A program made the position numbers and the translations under genes. The notes below the pieces were generated by a model. It did no database searches. It saw only the letters and a list, made by a program, of their open reading frames with translations, and was not told the origin of the DNA. DNA of 50,980 nucleotides from Thermincola carboxydiphila (GTDB taxonomy: Bacteria > Bacillota > Thermincolia > Thermincolales > UBA2595): assembly GCA_016841725.1 (NCBI GenBank), contig JAENYP010000021.1, positions 1 to 50,980 of the forward strand, in the 5' to 3' direction. Positions 25,008 to 35,700 of this stretch are shown here, in pieces (the first letter of the stretch is position 1; each line of letters begins with the position of its first letter).

Positions 25008-26204
25008 ATGAAAATACTTTTAAAATTACTTGCAGCTGCGGTAATTTTGGGGCTGTTTTCAGTTCCCGTTTATGCCGGGGTGAAGATTGACGGTGTAATC
25101 ATAGACCCCGGAGAAGGGGCAACCAGCGCTGCTACCGTATACTACCAGGGCAGCCCTCCCTTCAGTGTTTACCGCAGTCTTGACGGAACGCAGTGGACTA
25201 CTTGTGCTGCAGGCAGTTCTGAAAATTATTATACAGATAACGATCTGGATAATTATTATAACTATTATTTTAAGATTTCCGACAGTACCGGGAGTTATGC
25301 TATTACTGCTGCTTATCCGCCAAATAATAATGTGCATGGTTCATTTAGGCTAAATTCCAGTCTGTGTGCGGCCTGTCATGTTACTCACAGTGCAAGTGGG
25401 GGCTATCTCCTGGTTCAGCCAACCGGTGTTGCCTTGTGCACTACCTGTCACGACGGTACCCAGAGCAAGTACGATGTGAGGAACGGCAAGGTAAGGCTGG
25501 AGGATACATATGCTGATACCTCAGGCGGTCCCTTCGGGCCTTTGGCATCTTCCGGTCAGCCGGTTGAGATAGTCGTTTATGAGGCTTACAGCTCCTTGAG
25601 TACGGAACCCGTATCGATACTGCCGACTTCTATCCATAACCTGGGGACATTTATCTCCGGCGCTCCCGGAGGTATCAGCGACCGCGGCAGGGGTCTGGGA
25701 TGTATTGACTGTCATGACCCGCACGGCAATACCAGCAATTTCAGAAACCTGAAGACAGTTATCGAAGTTACATATGATGTTTCTGTCAACATTGATTTCC
25801 AGGCCTATGCCAGGACCGACCCGGACCTGACCGGCGGCTACGGTGAGGATATTTACTATAATTCAGGCAGCATTTATTTCTGTTCAGCCTGTCACAGTGA
25901 CTATGCCCAGGCAGCAGGCAGTGGCGCTATTGGGGCTACAACTACCCAGATTCCGGGGCTGGCCATTTCGGCACAGTCGACGAACAAGTTCATGCATGCC
26001 GTGAATACACCCCTTATTTTCCGTGGCGAATACTATTCTTCGTCCCTGCCCCTGGAAACAGGAACAGGTGTGAATGTAGTTGTCTGTCTTACCTGCCATC
26101 AGGCTCACGGTACCTTCAAGACAGGGGAAAATAAGATAACCGGTTCAACGGCCTTGCTCCGCATGGATCGTCAGGGTGTTTGTGAAGAGTGCCACAAGAA
26201 ATAA
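25008..26204 (+). CDS. Secreted six-haem c-type cytochrome
   Basis: A 398-residue secreted protein with a cleavable signal peptide (LLKLLAAAVILGLFSVPVYA). Six CXXCH sites follow, from residue 120 on: CAACH, CTTCH, CIDCH, CSACH, CLTCH and CEECH. The surroundings (CHVTHSA, CHDGTQSKYD, CHDPHG) are those of the cytochrome families with doubled CXXCH motifs. The His that follows each site and further His residues can serve as axial ligands. There is no membrane helix past the signal. The N-terminal 100 residues form a small fibronectin-like domain. Electron relay outside the membrane is expected. The module is repeated in the next cytochrome. Confidence 0.94.
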   Translation: MKILLKLLAAAVILGLFSVPVYAGVKIDGVIIDPGEGATSAATVYYQGSPPFSVYRSLDGTQWTTCAAGSSENYYTDNDLDNYYNYYFKISDSTGSYAITAAYPPNNNVHGSFRLNSSLCAACHVTHSASGGYLLVQPTGVALCTTCHDGTQSKYDVRNGKVRLEDTYADTSGGPFGPLASSGQPVEIVVYEAYSSLSTEPVSILPTSIHNLGTFISGAPGGISDRGRGLGCIDCHDPHGNTSNFRNLKTVIEVTYDVSVNIDFQAYARTDPDLTGGYGEDIYYNSGSIYFCSACHSDYAQAAGSGAIGATTTQIPGLAISAQSTNKFMHAVNTPLIFRGEYYSSSLPLETGTGVNVVVCLTCHQAHGTFKTGENKITGSTALLRMDRQGVCEECHKK

Positions 26205-26214
26205 CGGGGGTGTC

Positions 26215-27225
26215 ATGATGCAATTATCACAGCTGGCTGCCAGGTTGATACCGAAAAGAGTAAAACAAAAAGACCTCATTATTGCTATCCTTGTCCTGAT
26301 AATTATTGCCCTGCTGTTTTTTGGCTGGCACTATCTGAAGACAAAACGCAATCCCATTGACCAGGGTGTTTCTCTTCCGGGAGCGAGATATGAGTACATC
26401 TTTTCCATTTATGATTCACAGCGTTTAAAAAGGCCTCTTGCAGTAGCTGTCAGTTCGTGGGGTGAAATAGTGGCTGCAGACAGTGTGAATCACAGGATTG
26501 CTGTCTTTGACAGGAATGGAAATTTTGTCAAAGCCCTGGGCAGTCCCGGTTCCGGTGCCGGACAGTTCAACTACCCCACCGGTTTGGCCGTCAGCGGCAG
26601 GAAAATTTATGTTGCCGACTTTTATAACCAAAGGGTACAGGTAATTGATTTTGAAGGGAAACAGCTGGGAGTTATCCCGTCACCCCGGGAAAGACAGCAA
26701 ACGGGTGCGGTGGTGATGCCGGTTGCGGTTGCTGTAGACAGCCGGGGTAATATCTATGTTTCTGATGTGAGCCGACAGAGGATTCTGGTTTTTGATGACA
26801 GTGGAAAGTTCGTCAGGGAATTTGGCAAGGCAGGAACAGGCCATGGTGAGTTGTCCTATGTAAACGGTATATCTGTTGATGATGATGCAGACGGGAAAAT
26901 ATACCTGTCCAATTCCAATAATGGCAGGATTGATGTTTATTCAATGGAGGGTAAATTTATCAAGACCCTGGTGGGCGCCAATATTCTGACCAATCCCAAG
27001 GGCATAGCTTTTGACGGTGAAAACAACCGTATCTATACAGCAGACACGTTTGCCCACAGGGTTTACGGTATCCTTGAAGATGGCAAGGTCTTTGAAGAGA
27101 TTGGAAACAGAGGCATGACCGGCGGGAGTTTTAATTTTCCCACCGGTGTAACTATCGACAGTGACGGCAGGCTGTATGTGGCTGACCGTGAAAATAACCG
27201 TATTGAAGTTTACGGCAGGGACTAG
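26215..27225 (+). CDS. Membrane-anchored NHL-repeat beta-propeller protein 2
   Basis: A 336-residue protein with one strong anchor (LIIAILVLIIIALLFFGWHYL, residues 19-39) and six NHL repeats outside, for example RPLAVAVSSWGEIVAADSVN, YPTGLAVSGRKIYVADFYN and FPTGVTIDSDGRLYVADREN. The start at 26215 has GGGGGTG just before it; an upstream in-frame Met at 26176 would lie inside the cytochrome gene. It begins 10 bases after the preceding cytochrome and ends 30 bases before the next, so each cytochrome has a propeller partner. It could position the cytochrome or bind a redox partner; there are no catalytic residues visible. Confidence 0.9.
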   Translation: MMQLSQLAARLIPKRVKQKDLIIAILVLIIIALLFFGWHYLKTKRNPIDQGVSLPGARYEYIFSIYDSQRLKRPLAVAVSSWGEIVAADSVNHRIAVFDRNGNFVKALGSPGSGAGQFNYPTGLAVSGRKIYVADFYNQRVQVIDFEGKQLGVIPSPRERQQTGAVVMPVAVAVDSRGNIYVSDVSRQRILVFDDSGKFVREFGKAGTGHGELSYVNGISVDDDADGKIYLSNSNNGRIDVYSMEGKFIKTLVGANILTNPKGIAFDGENNRIYTADTFAHRVYGILEDGKVFEEIGNRGMTGGSFNFPTGVTIDSDGRLYVADRENNRIEVYGRD

Positions 27226-27255
27226 AAATGAAATTCGCCGGAAGGGGGGGAAGGC

Positions 27256-29676
27256 ATGAAGCACAGGATGCGCAAATATTATCTTGCAATTGCCCTGATA
27301 GCAGCAGTAGCTGTAACGGGTATAGTGTGTCATACTCCCCCGGCAGAGTCTCAGCTGGGAACCTATTTCTATGATCAGTTCAACCTGGGTGGTTATGACT
27401 GGACCCCGGTAAGTGGGAGTTGGACTGTCGCCAACGGTGAATATGCAGAAATTATTGACCCGTCTTCTGATGAGGCGTGGTCGGTTGCCGGTTCTTCCAG
27501 TTGGTTTGATTATGCTGTTGAGACCAAAGTATATTCAACTGATTCTGATGGCACCATTTCCCTTGCGGGACGCTGGGCTAATGAGAACAACTACTATGCT
27601 CTGGAGTACAGTGATACAGGTACTCCGGACTCTGCAAAACTCATGCTCTATAAAAGAGTTAACGGCCTCAGGGTTGACCTGGCGGAATGGAAACGGGTCA
27701 ATGGCGTTGTTTACAACTATAACATACCGTTTATCGGGGAGAATGCTGCCGAAGTCAGTCAGAACCCTTATCCGGTTGGCATGAAGCTCAAGTTTTTGGG
27801 GGCTAATATTGATGTCTATGTTAATGATGTCCGCATCGGATATACTTCAGATTCGTCCCTTTACTATGGCAAAATAGCCCTTGGCGAATACAACAGGAAG
27901 GCCTATTTTGATGAAATCTATGTCTGGGATGTAACCCCACCAAGGCTGATTACAAATGCGGTCCAGGAAGTTGTCGGGAATGCGGCGGCAGTTTCCTTTT
28001 CCACTGATGAATACAGTTCATACGCGGTCAACTACAAGGTATATACTTCCCCAACATGGGACTTCAGCAAGGTAAGCACAGTCAGGGCCTTAAGCCACAG
28101 TGTCGATCTGACAGGGCTGACCACAGACACTACTTATTTTTATATGATAACTGTTAAAGATGCTGCAGGTAACGAAAAATCAAGTGAGATTGGCGAATTT
28201 ACCACACCTGTGGACCTCGATTCTACGCCTCCGGTTATTTCAGATGTTGTTTACAGTGATGTGACGGCCAATTCGGCGGTGATATCATGGACCACTGATG
28301 ATTCAGCCAATTCCACTGTGGAATACGGTATCAGCCCAGGTTCCTATAAATGGGCAATTTCCTATGACGACAAGGTAACCGGTCATAGTATCAGCCTGAA
28401 AAAACTATCCGGTCAGACCACGTACTATGTCCGGGTTAAGTCCAGGGACCTGTCCAACAACATGGCTGTTTCCGGTGAGCACAGTTTCAAGACCCTTAAA
28501 GATCTCAAACCAAGGATAACCAAGGTGACAACAGGTTCCAGTCCCAGTGTCAATGTTGCTGTGTATTGGGAACAGGTTCCGGCTGCCGTAAGGTATCACG
28601 TTTATGTATCAACAAGTAACCAGTGGGGGGCAGTACCGGACTATACGGTGGCAGAGACAGGCGCCGGCAGATATTCGTATATGAAGCCCGGGCTGACTTC
28701 TTATCTCAATTATTTTATCAAGGTAGTTGCCGAAGACGGTACTGATACTGCTTATACCGTTGCCAAGGCTTTTCCGCCTGATGCCAACCCTCACGGCTAC
28801 TATTGGGACAACCCTGACCTGTGCCAGAACTGCCATGTTACCCACAGCGCTCTGGGGCCCAGGCTGATAACTGAAGTAAATACCGATAGGCTGTGCATTA
28901 CGTGCCATGACGGGACCCAGAGTAAATATGATGTCTTGCGGGGGAAATACAGGGGACCGGAAAGCCTTGATGTGTCTGAAGATCCCGGCAGGTCCACCTG
29001 GTATGCATCCATTGGCGGGCCCTATGGCTCTTTTGAAACCCAGACAGTTATAGAAGAGGCTTATGTACCGACCTCAAGACATGACCTAAACATATACCAT
29101 TATGCGGCAACAGGAAACAATATCGAGGTTTTTGATACTGCAGAGTCGCGCCTGTCATGCGCCTCGTGCCATGACCCCCATGGTTCGGAGAATTACCGCA
29201 GCCTGCGTGAAAATATGCGGGTCAGCAATGACCCCACGGAACCGCTGATTAAAACAGAGGCCTATGCGGTAACTTATGCCGCCTATGAAAAAACCACTTA
29301 TGTCAGTGGAGCTGTCGAGTTTTGCGGGGCATGCCACAGTGACTTTAACCAGGGAGCCGGTTCCAGCAGAACCGCCCTTACAATAACACAGCAGCCCGGG
29401 ATGAAATTATCGACTTCTTCAATGCATATGTTCATGCACCCGGTTAATATTGAAGCAAAGTACGTGACCAATGCCGGCGTAGCTATCCCAGCCTCTGTGT
29501 ATTTACCTTACGAGAACGGGAAAATCATCTGCCAGACCTGTCACTTTTCCCATGGCACCACCATGGAAGGGACACACATCCGCCGTGACGGCTTCCCTTC
29601 GACGGTTCTGAAAAGGTTTAATGAAGACGACGGTTGTGAGGACTGCCATGACAAAACCAGGTATCCTGACGAGTAG
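27256..29676 (+). CDS. Six-haem cytochrome with a glucanase-like and three fibronectin III domains
   Basis: An 806-residue secreted protein with a signal segment (LAIALIAAVAVTGIVC; Cys25 could be lipid-modified, but the context is not a good lipobox). A concanavalin-like domain follows (about 35-228, YDQFNLGG ... YAEI). Three fibronectin III domains span about residues 231-322, 324-418 and 419-514. The six-haem block is at 523-798: CQNCH, CITCH, CASCH, CGACH, CQTCH and CEDCH. The haem block repeats that of the 398-residue cytochrome site for site (CHVTHSA, CHDGTQSKYD, CHDPHG, CxACHSDxxQ), so the two share a recent ancestor. The extra domains look like a spacer or surface anchor. It lies 72 bases before the giant cytochrome gene, with tandem repeats between. 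Confidence 0.93.
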   Translation: MKHRMRKYYLAIALIAAVAVTGIVCHTPPAESQLGTYFYDQFNLGGYDWTPVSGSWTVANGEYAEIIDPSSDEAWSVAGSSSWFDYAVETKVYSTDSDGTISLAGRWANENNYYALEYSDTGTPDSAKLMLYKRVNGLRVDLAEWKRVNGVVYNYNIPFIGENAAEVSQNPYPVGMKLKFLGANIDVYVNDVRIGYTSDSSLYYGKIALGEYNRKAYFDEIYVWDVTPPRLITNAVQEVVGNAAAVSFSTDEYSSYAVNYKVYTSPTWDFSKVSTVRALSHSVDLTGLTTDTTYFYMITVKDAAGNEKSSEIGEFTTPVDLDSTPPVISDVVYSDVTANSAVISWTTDDSANSTVEYGISPGSYKWAISYDDKVTGHSISLKKLSGQTTYYVRVKSRDLSNNMAVSGEHSFKTLKDLKPRITKVTTGSSPSVNVAVYWEQVPAAVRYHVYVSTSNQWGAVPDYTVAETGAGRYSYMKPGLTSYLNYFIKVVAEDGTDTAYTVAKAFPPDANPHGYYWDNPDLCQNCHVTHSALGPRLITEVNTDRLCITCHDGTQSKYDVLRGKYRGPESLDVSEDPGRSTWYASIGGPYGSFETQTVIEEAYVPTSRHDLNIYHYAATGNNIEVFDTAESRLSCASCHDPHGSENYRSLRENMRVSNDPTEPLIKTEAYAVTYAAYEKTTYVSGAVEFCGACHSDFNQGAGSSRTALTITQQPGMKLSTSSMHMFMHPVNIEAKYVTNAGVAIPASVYLPYENGKIICQTCHFSHGTTMEGTHIRRDGFPSTVLKRFNEDDGCEDCHDKTRYPDE

Positions 29677-29680
29677 CAGG

Positions 29681-29760
29681 ATGAGCACACGAGACGATGT
29701 TAAGATGAGTAACAAGATGATGTAAGATGAGTAACAAGATGATGTAAGATGAGTAGTGGG
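29681..29760 (+). repeat. 22-bp tandem repeats with tiny reading frames before the giant cytochrome
   Basis: Two exact 22-base units (29701-29722 and 29723-29744) carry TAAGATGAGTAACAAGATGA. They are preceded by a diverged unit (from 29681) and followed by a partial one (29745 on). Each full unit contains ATG AGT AAC AAG ATG ATG TAA, a six-codon frame with its stop, and units differ in phase because 22 is not a multiple of three. The last copy runs into the giant cytochrome start. Confidence 0.85.
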
Positions 29761-32700
29761 ATGATGAAGATGATGCTGAAGCTGAAAGAAGCAATAATAT
29801 ATCACAAAAAGCTGCCGGGTCTGATAGTAATATTGGCCGGGCTGTTACTCATGCCTGCAATTGCTCTCAGCTGGCCTACCAACCATCTTGACAGCTCCCA
29901 AACAGGGAACAAGCCTTACTGTATTTCCTGCCACGGTTATAAGACAGGATACCTTACCATAGAAAAAATCAATGGGATTACTCCACGGACCTCAAGTGTT
30001 ACTGTCAACCGTGACAGCAGCTTTACCGTAGATTTTAAGACCGTTGGTCTGGGGTATGGGCGTTTTACGGTTGCCGGCGCTGTCCAGGTGCCGGATACAT
30101 CCAAATGGCTGGTGGATAAAAAGGACCTGTCATCTGATATTCCTTGGTTTGTTGCCACACAGGACACCTCTTGGAATGCGCCCATCAACAGCCCTTACGT
30201 ATGGGCAACGGCTTTTCCCGATACCGGCAACCCCAATGCCCAAAAGGGTGTTACCCTTGATGACGGGACGGTCGCCGGGGCTTTTACCGACAGGAACCAG
30301 ACCGCACATGATGAGCAGTTCACTGCCAAGGTAACGGTAGACGGTTCTGTCCCCTATGGGAGCTATAATATCAAGCTGTGGGGTATCGGTACGTCCAGCA
30401 ACGGGATGTGGGGTTATAATGAAAAGACGGTGACGGTAAATGTCTATGATGACAACACCAGCCCTGTCCTGCCAGGTTCGGAAAACCTCTCAGCATCAGG
30501 CATTACCGGTTCTGCTATAACCATAAGCTGGAATGCCGCCACTGACAGCCAGGCCGGTGACAGCGGTATGAACGGGTACGAGATCTATCGCTCTGAGGAT
30601 TCGGGAGCCGCTTTCAGGTATGTGGGGTATTCCTATACAAACAGCTACAGTGATACCGAACTGAATGCGGCGACAAATTATGAGTATAAGATTAATGCGG
30701 TTGATAATGCCGGAAACAGTACTTTTTACACGACGACGGCGGCAGCTGAAACCCTGAGCTCCAGGACAGATGCCGAGGCGCCGGCTACACCCACAGGACT
30801 TAATGCGTTCCTGATTGCCAACCCTGCAGACCCCAATGGAAAAATCGTTAAACTCACCTGGAATGCCAATACCGAGGGGGATGTCCAGGGCTATAAGGTT
30901 TACCGGGCAACTGCAGCGGCAGGACCTTATGCTGCTATGAGTGAAGCCCTGACAACCGAGGTGGAAAAGCATACTATAGATGCAGCAAATGATATTGAGG
31001 CATGGTCTTTTTATTACACTGACACTGAAATCCGTTACGGGACCACCTATTTCTACAAGGTCAGCGCAGTGGATATTGCCGGTAAGGAATCTACCCTGAC
31101 CACATATACCTCGGCAACGCCGGCAGTGGACCTCGGCGATCCGGACAACCCCAATGGTCCCCATGGCAATTATAAAAACAAAGAGGGCATGTGCCAGAAC
31201 TGCCACTCCATGCATTCCGCCAGAGGTCAGGAACTGATTTACTACAGTACTATTACTGATTCCTGCTACACTTGTCATGACGGGTCCCAGAGCAAATATA
31301 ACACCAAGGCTTCCTTTGACCCGGTATATAACCCGTCTCACCACAAAATTCCTGAGGGGCGCTATTCCTGTGATGCCTGTCATAACCCGCATTACAGCCC
31401 TGAATACGAACCTGAGGTGGATAATACGGTTTATGCGCCGCGTTTGCTGGCAACGATATCAAAGGAAGATGGCGAAATAAAAAGAGGCGGTAATGAATTC
31501 TGCTGGGCTTGTCATGGGGTTAATTCAGACCTGCCCAACCCCTTTGGGAGGGATCATCAAACCGCATTTATGGAGTCGAAACATAATTCAGAGCTTCCCA
31601 GTTCCCAGATAACGCACATTACCTGCAGGAACTGCCATGTTCCGCACGGGTCCAAGGATTATCCCCTGATGATTTCCTCCAATTCGGCCAATTTATGTAT
31701 TTCCTGTCACGAGGATAATGGATTTACCCAGACCCAGCCAAGGCTGGATAATCCTGATTATCCTGATGTACCGGATACTGTAATCAGCGGGGTATACCTG
31801 AACAACCAGTCAAATGATTATCTGGGTACAGTCCATGAAAAAAACTTTTATGGGCGCAATACCTGTACCATGTGCCATGAACCTCACGGTAATCTGAACA
31901 ACAGGTATATGCTGCGTGAGCGGTATAATGATTTCTTCAGTATTACGGAAACGGTTTATGGTATTGACTATGGGCCGGTAGATTGGATCACTGACTGGTC
32001 CCAGGAAGATGATACCATATGCTTCCGCTGCCATGACAGCCGGTATTATGTCGCTTTTAACGGCGATAATGAACCCATTGAACCGGTAATAGGCAGCAGG
32101 TTCGGGGCAGGTAATGCCAAAAACTATCACAGCCATGCTGCTGAACTAAAGGTCAGCTGCCGGGCCTGCCATGATCCCCACAGTGGTGAGAGTAAGTTTC
32201 AGGATACAAGTAACGCGGATGATACATATGACTGGAACCTGAACAACAGCCACTATATCAATTTTGACTGGGCCATACAGGTAGATGTTGCCACCTACAG
32301 CAGCAACAAAGACAGGCTTGCCTTCATTCCCAGTTACGGTTCTGCCGGTGAGGAGGTCGGTTTTTCCTGTGCCATATCCTGCCACCAGTATGACCACTGG
32401 ATAACAGGAGATACGTATAAATCCTATGTTCGTACCAAGGATATGCCGCCATTAAAATGTGCTGCCTGCCATGATTATGATGATTTTGACACTAATTCAA
32501 GGCACCCGGTTCTTGAAGCCGGTCCGGAGTCGGGTTACAAGGTGAATTGTGAGCAGTGCCACTTTGAAGACCATACTATGCATACCCTGAAAAACCCCTA
32601 TGGCTTAAAGAGTACCATAGTATCCCTTGATGACTGGACCGGTGAGCCTGAGGAGACCTCATTGCCGCTAGTAATCAACCCCAATACAGGGGAAGAAGTG

Positions 32701-35700
32701 CCTGCATATAAGGAGTTCTGCTGGCAGTGTCATGGCGCTGACACTGAACTGCCCGGCATACCTGTTACCAGAAAGATTGTGTCTGATCAAAGGACATATT
32801 TCATCAATAAGCCTCATTCATTGCTGGAGAGGGAGGGGACTGACAACCCCTATGGCCCTGACATGGATATCGCGTGTCTGAAGTGCCATGAAAACCATGC
32901 CTCCTCAAATGTCAGGCTGCTCAGAAATAACATTGACGGGGTGGCTATTGATGCCGCAGCAGACATTGGTAAAATCAATGCCTGTATGGCGTGTCATGAC
33001 GGCTCTCCGGCGGAAGCGGACATTTCTGCCAAGTATAATGCAGCTACTTCAGGAGGCCACTTTATTAAGGCAAATCCCAACAAGAAGCTGCTGTGTACCG
33101 AATGCCACGAAGCCCACGGTACTACAAGCAAGAAATACCTTTTGGATACTGACAATAAATACAATACGGGAATAACCTTCCCACAGAACTATACTGACCC
33201 GGGAGCATCCCGTGAGTTCTGCCTGGCATGCCACCCGCCCGGTGAAGAGGGGCAAACGGCCAGAGTTTATAATACTGTTTATACACTTAAGGTCGGGGAA
33301 GTGCTGATTGCCCCGCTGCCGTACCCGGAAAGGATAACAGACCACCAGGCGGAAGGCAGGGAATGCATTATCTGTCATGACCCGCATAAGCCCTGGCCGG
33401 CCACCGGCGGGGAGGACGGGTGTTATGACTGCCACAGCAGGCCCAATGGTGAGGCCACTGATATTGAATCACTGGCAGGACTGGTATCGGAACCGGGCTC
33501 AGGGAAGGTGTCACATCACAATATCACAGACGGGACTACTGCAGATAATACATGTATGTATAGGTGCCATCTGGCACACCCCCATGATGACAGAGCAGAC
33601 CACCTGAAGCTGCCTGAAAAGCTGCTCTGCCTGAACTGTCATGACCACGATTCAGTTTCACCGGATAAGTCGCCATATACCATTGACAGCCACTTGTTTG
33701 ACGGCAAGCCACATGATTATGAGTACCTTATCAGGACTTATCCTGCTGATAACAGTGACCTCCTGGGGAACTGCGACAAGTGTCATGTGCCCCACGGGTC
33801 TGATTACAAGCCTCTGTTAAGGCTGCCTAAGGATGACCTGTGTGTCAGCTGTCACAATGGGGTAACGACCAACAGTATGGGGGACCCTATCGAGGATATC
33901 AAGACACTGTATGAAAAAACGGGACATAAGTACACCGGTTCCCTGACGGCAAAGATGTACTGTGATGAGTGTCATGTGCCGCACGGCTCAACCAATGACT
34001 TTTACCTGAGGGATGATAACAACTATGCCCCCCAGCAGACCTTAACATATGTGGGCGAAACGGTCTACCAGGTGGAATTTCCCCAAAATATGAAGAGCAT
34101 TACCTTCAGTTATGAACCGCGTAAGTTTTGTACCACCTGCCACCGGGAATATGCCGGTGATTCTGTAGATTCCTGGGTTTACTATACCAGTGAGACGACT
34201 CCCGGCGGCCAGGTAAATATTCCGAGTATACCTTTGATAGGGGATAACGGTGTCACCATTAATGAACATAAGGCCGGTGAGACCAAGAGCTGTACCGATT
34301 GCCACAACCCTCATGACCCGGAACCGGTGGGCAGTGACAAGGATTGCTTCATATGCCACGGAGATGATGGCTATGCATATAACATTGAAGAACTGACGGG
34401 GCTTGAAATTTCAGGAGAGCAGACCTGGCCTGTAGGAAAAACTGCCAAAACTTCATTCCACCCCATTACTGACCCAAATATCCAGTATGACGAGGCTAAT
34501 GACACCGGCAATGACTGTATGGTGATGTGCCATACAGAACACGTTCACAATCCCAGGGCCAATGTCCTCAAGGATAAGCGTTCCACCGCCGGTGATGTGA
34601 CAGCGCCGGAAATGCCTGCTGATTTTGAGGCGGCAGGATCCAGCTCAATTCAGGTTGACCTGAGCTGGACGGCCTCAACCAGTCCTGATGTCTTTGGCTA
34701 TTATATCTACCGGAAAGCCGGGACAGGTGAATGGTCCAGATACGGAGTTGTTAACAGCAGGGTCTATGCCCCTGCAAAGGTTTGGTTTTATGATGGCGGC
34801 CTTAAGCCAAATACGACGTACTCATATAAGGTTTCTGCCCATGACCGCGCCGGGAATGAGTCAGAACAGACCACTGAGCAGACGGTTTCTCCTGTGATCT
34901 CTGACGACAAACAGGTGCCGTCTATTCCGACCAACCTGAAAGTTACTGTGCCCGGCGAAGGGACAACCAGGCTTACCCTGAGCTGGACCGCTTCTATTGA
35001 CAACTGCAAGATTGTCCAGTACCGGGTGTACCGGGCAGACAGTCTTAGCGGGGAGTATAGCCTGATTGGCAGTACCGGGAACACTGCCTTTACAGACAGC
35101 GGCCTCAAACCTGAGTCTCGATATTATTACCGTGTGTCTGCAGAAGATTTTAATGATAACCTGTCAGAATGGTGTGCCCCTGTAAGTGGGATCACACAAG
35201 CGGCTTATGCCGCTGTCGGGGCCGGCAATTACGTGGAAGCAGATACCGGCACCACCTGGATAAAACTTTATGACCAGACCAAGACGGCTATTACTTCCAG
35301 CTTCCCATTGGGAAAAACAGTGTATGTTCAGGTTTACTGTGACGAAACGGGGCTGCCTGACGCACCTGACACAGCGGTAGTCAGGATCAGGAACCACCTC
35401 AACACAATGTTGGCGGAATATACTTCGTACAGCCACCCTGACGGCAAAGCAGACATCTTTGAATGGCCTGTGCTGATAAAGTCAGAATGGTACAGTGGGG
35501 TTTACGTTCTTGAAGTGGAATTGACACACGGAGGGACGACATATGTCAATACCCATGAGGCAATAATTGCAGGAGCAACGGGTAAGGGCTTTAAGTTCTA
35601 TCGAGACTCCGCCTACACGGAACAGGCATATGTATTTGCTCCCGGAGATACGGTTTATGTGAAGGCAACCTCTGATTCCATTGATGCCGCCTTTAGTTCG

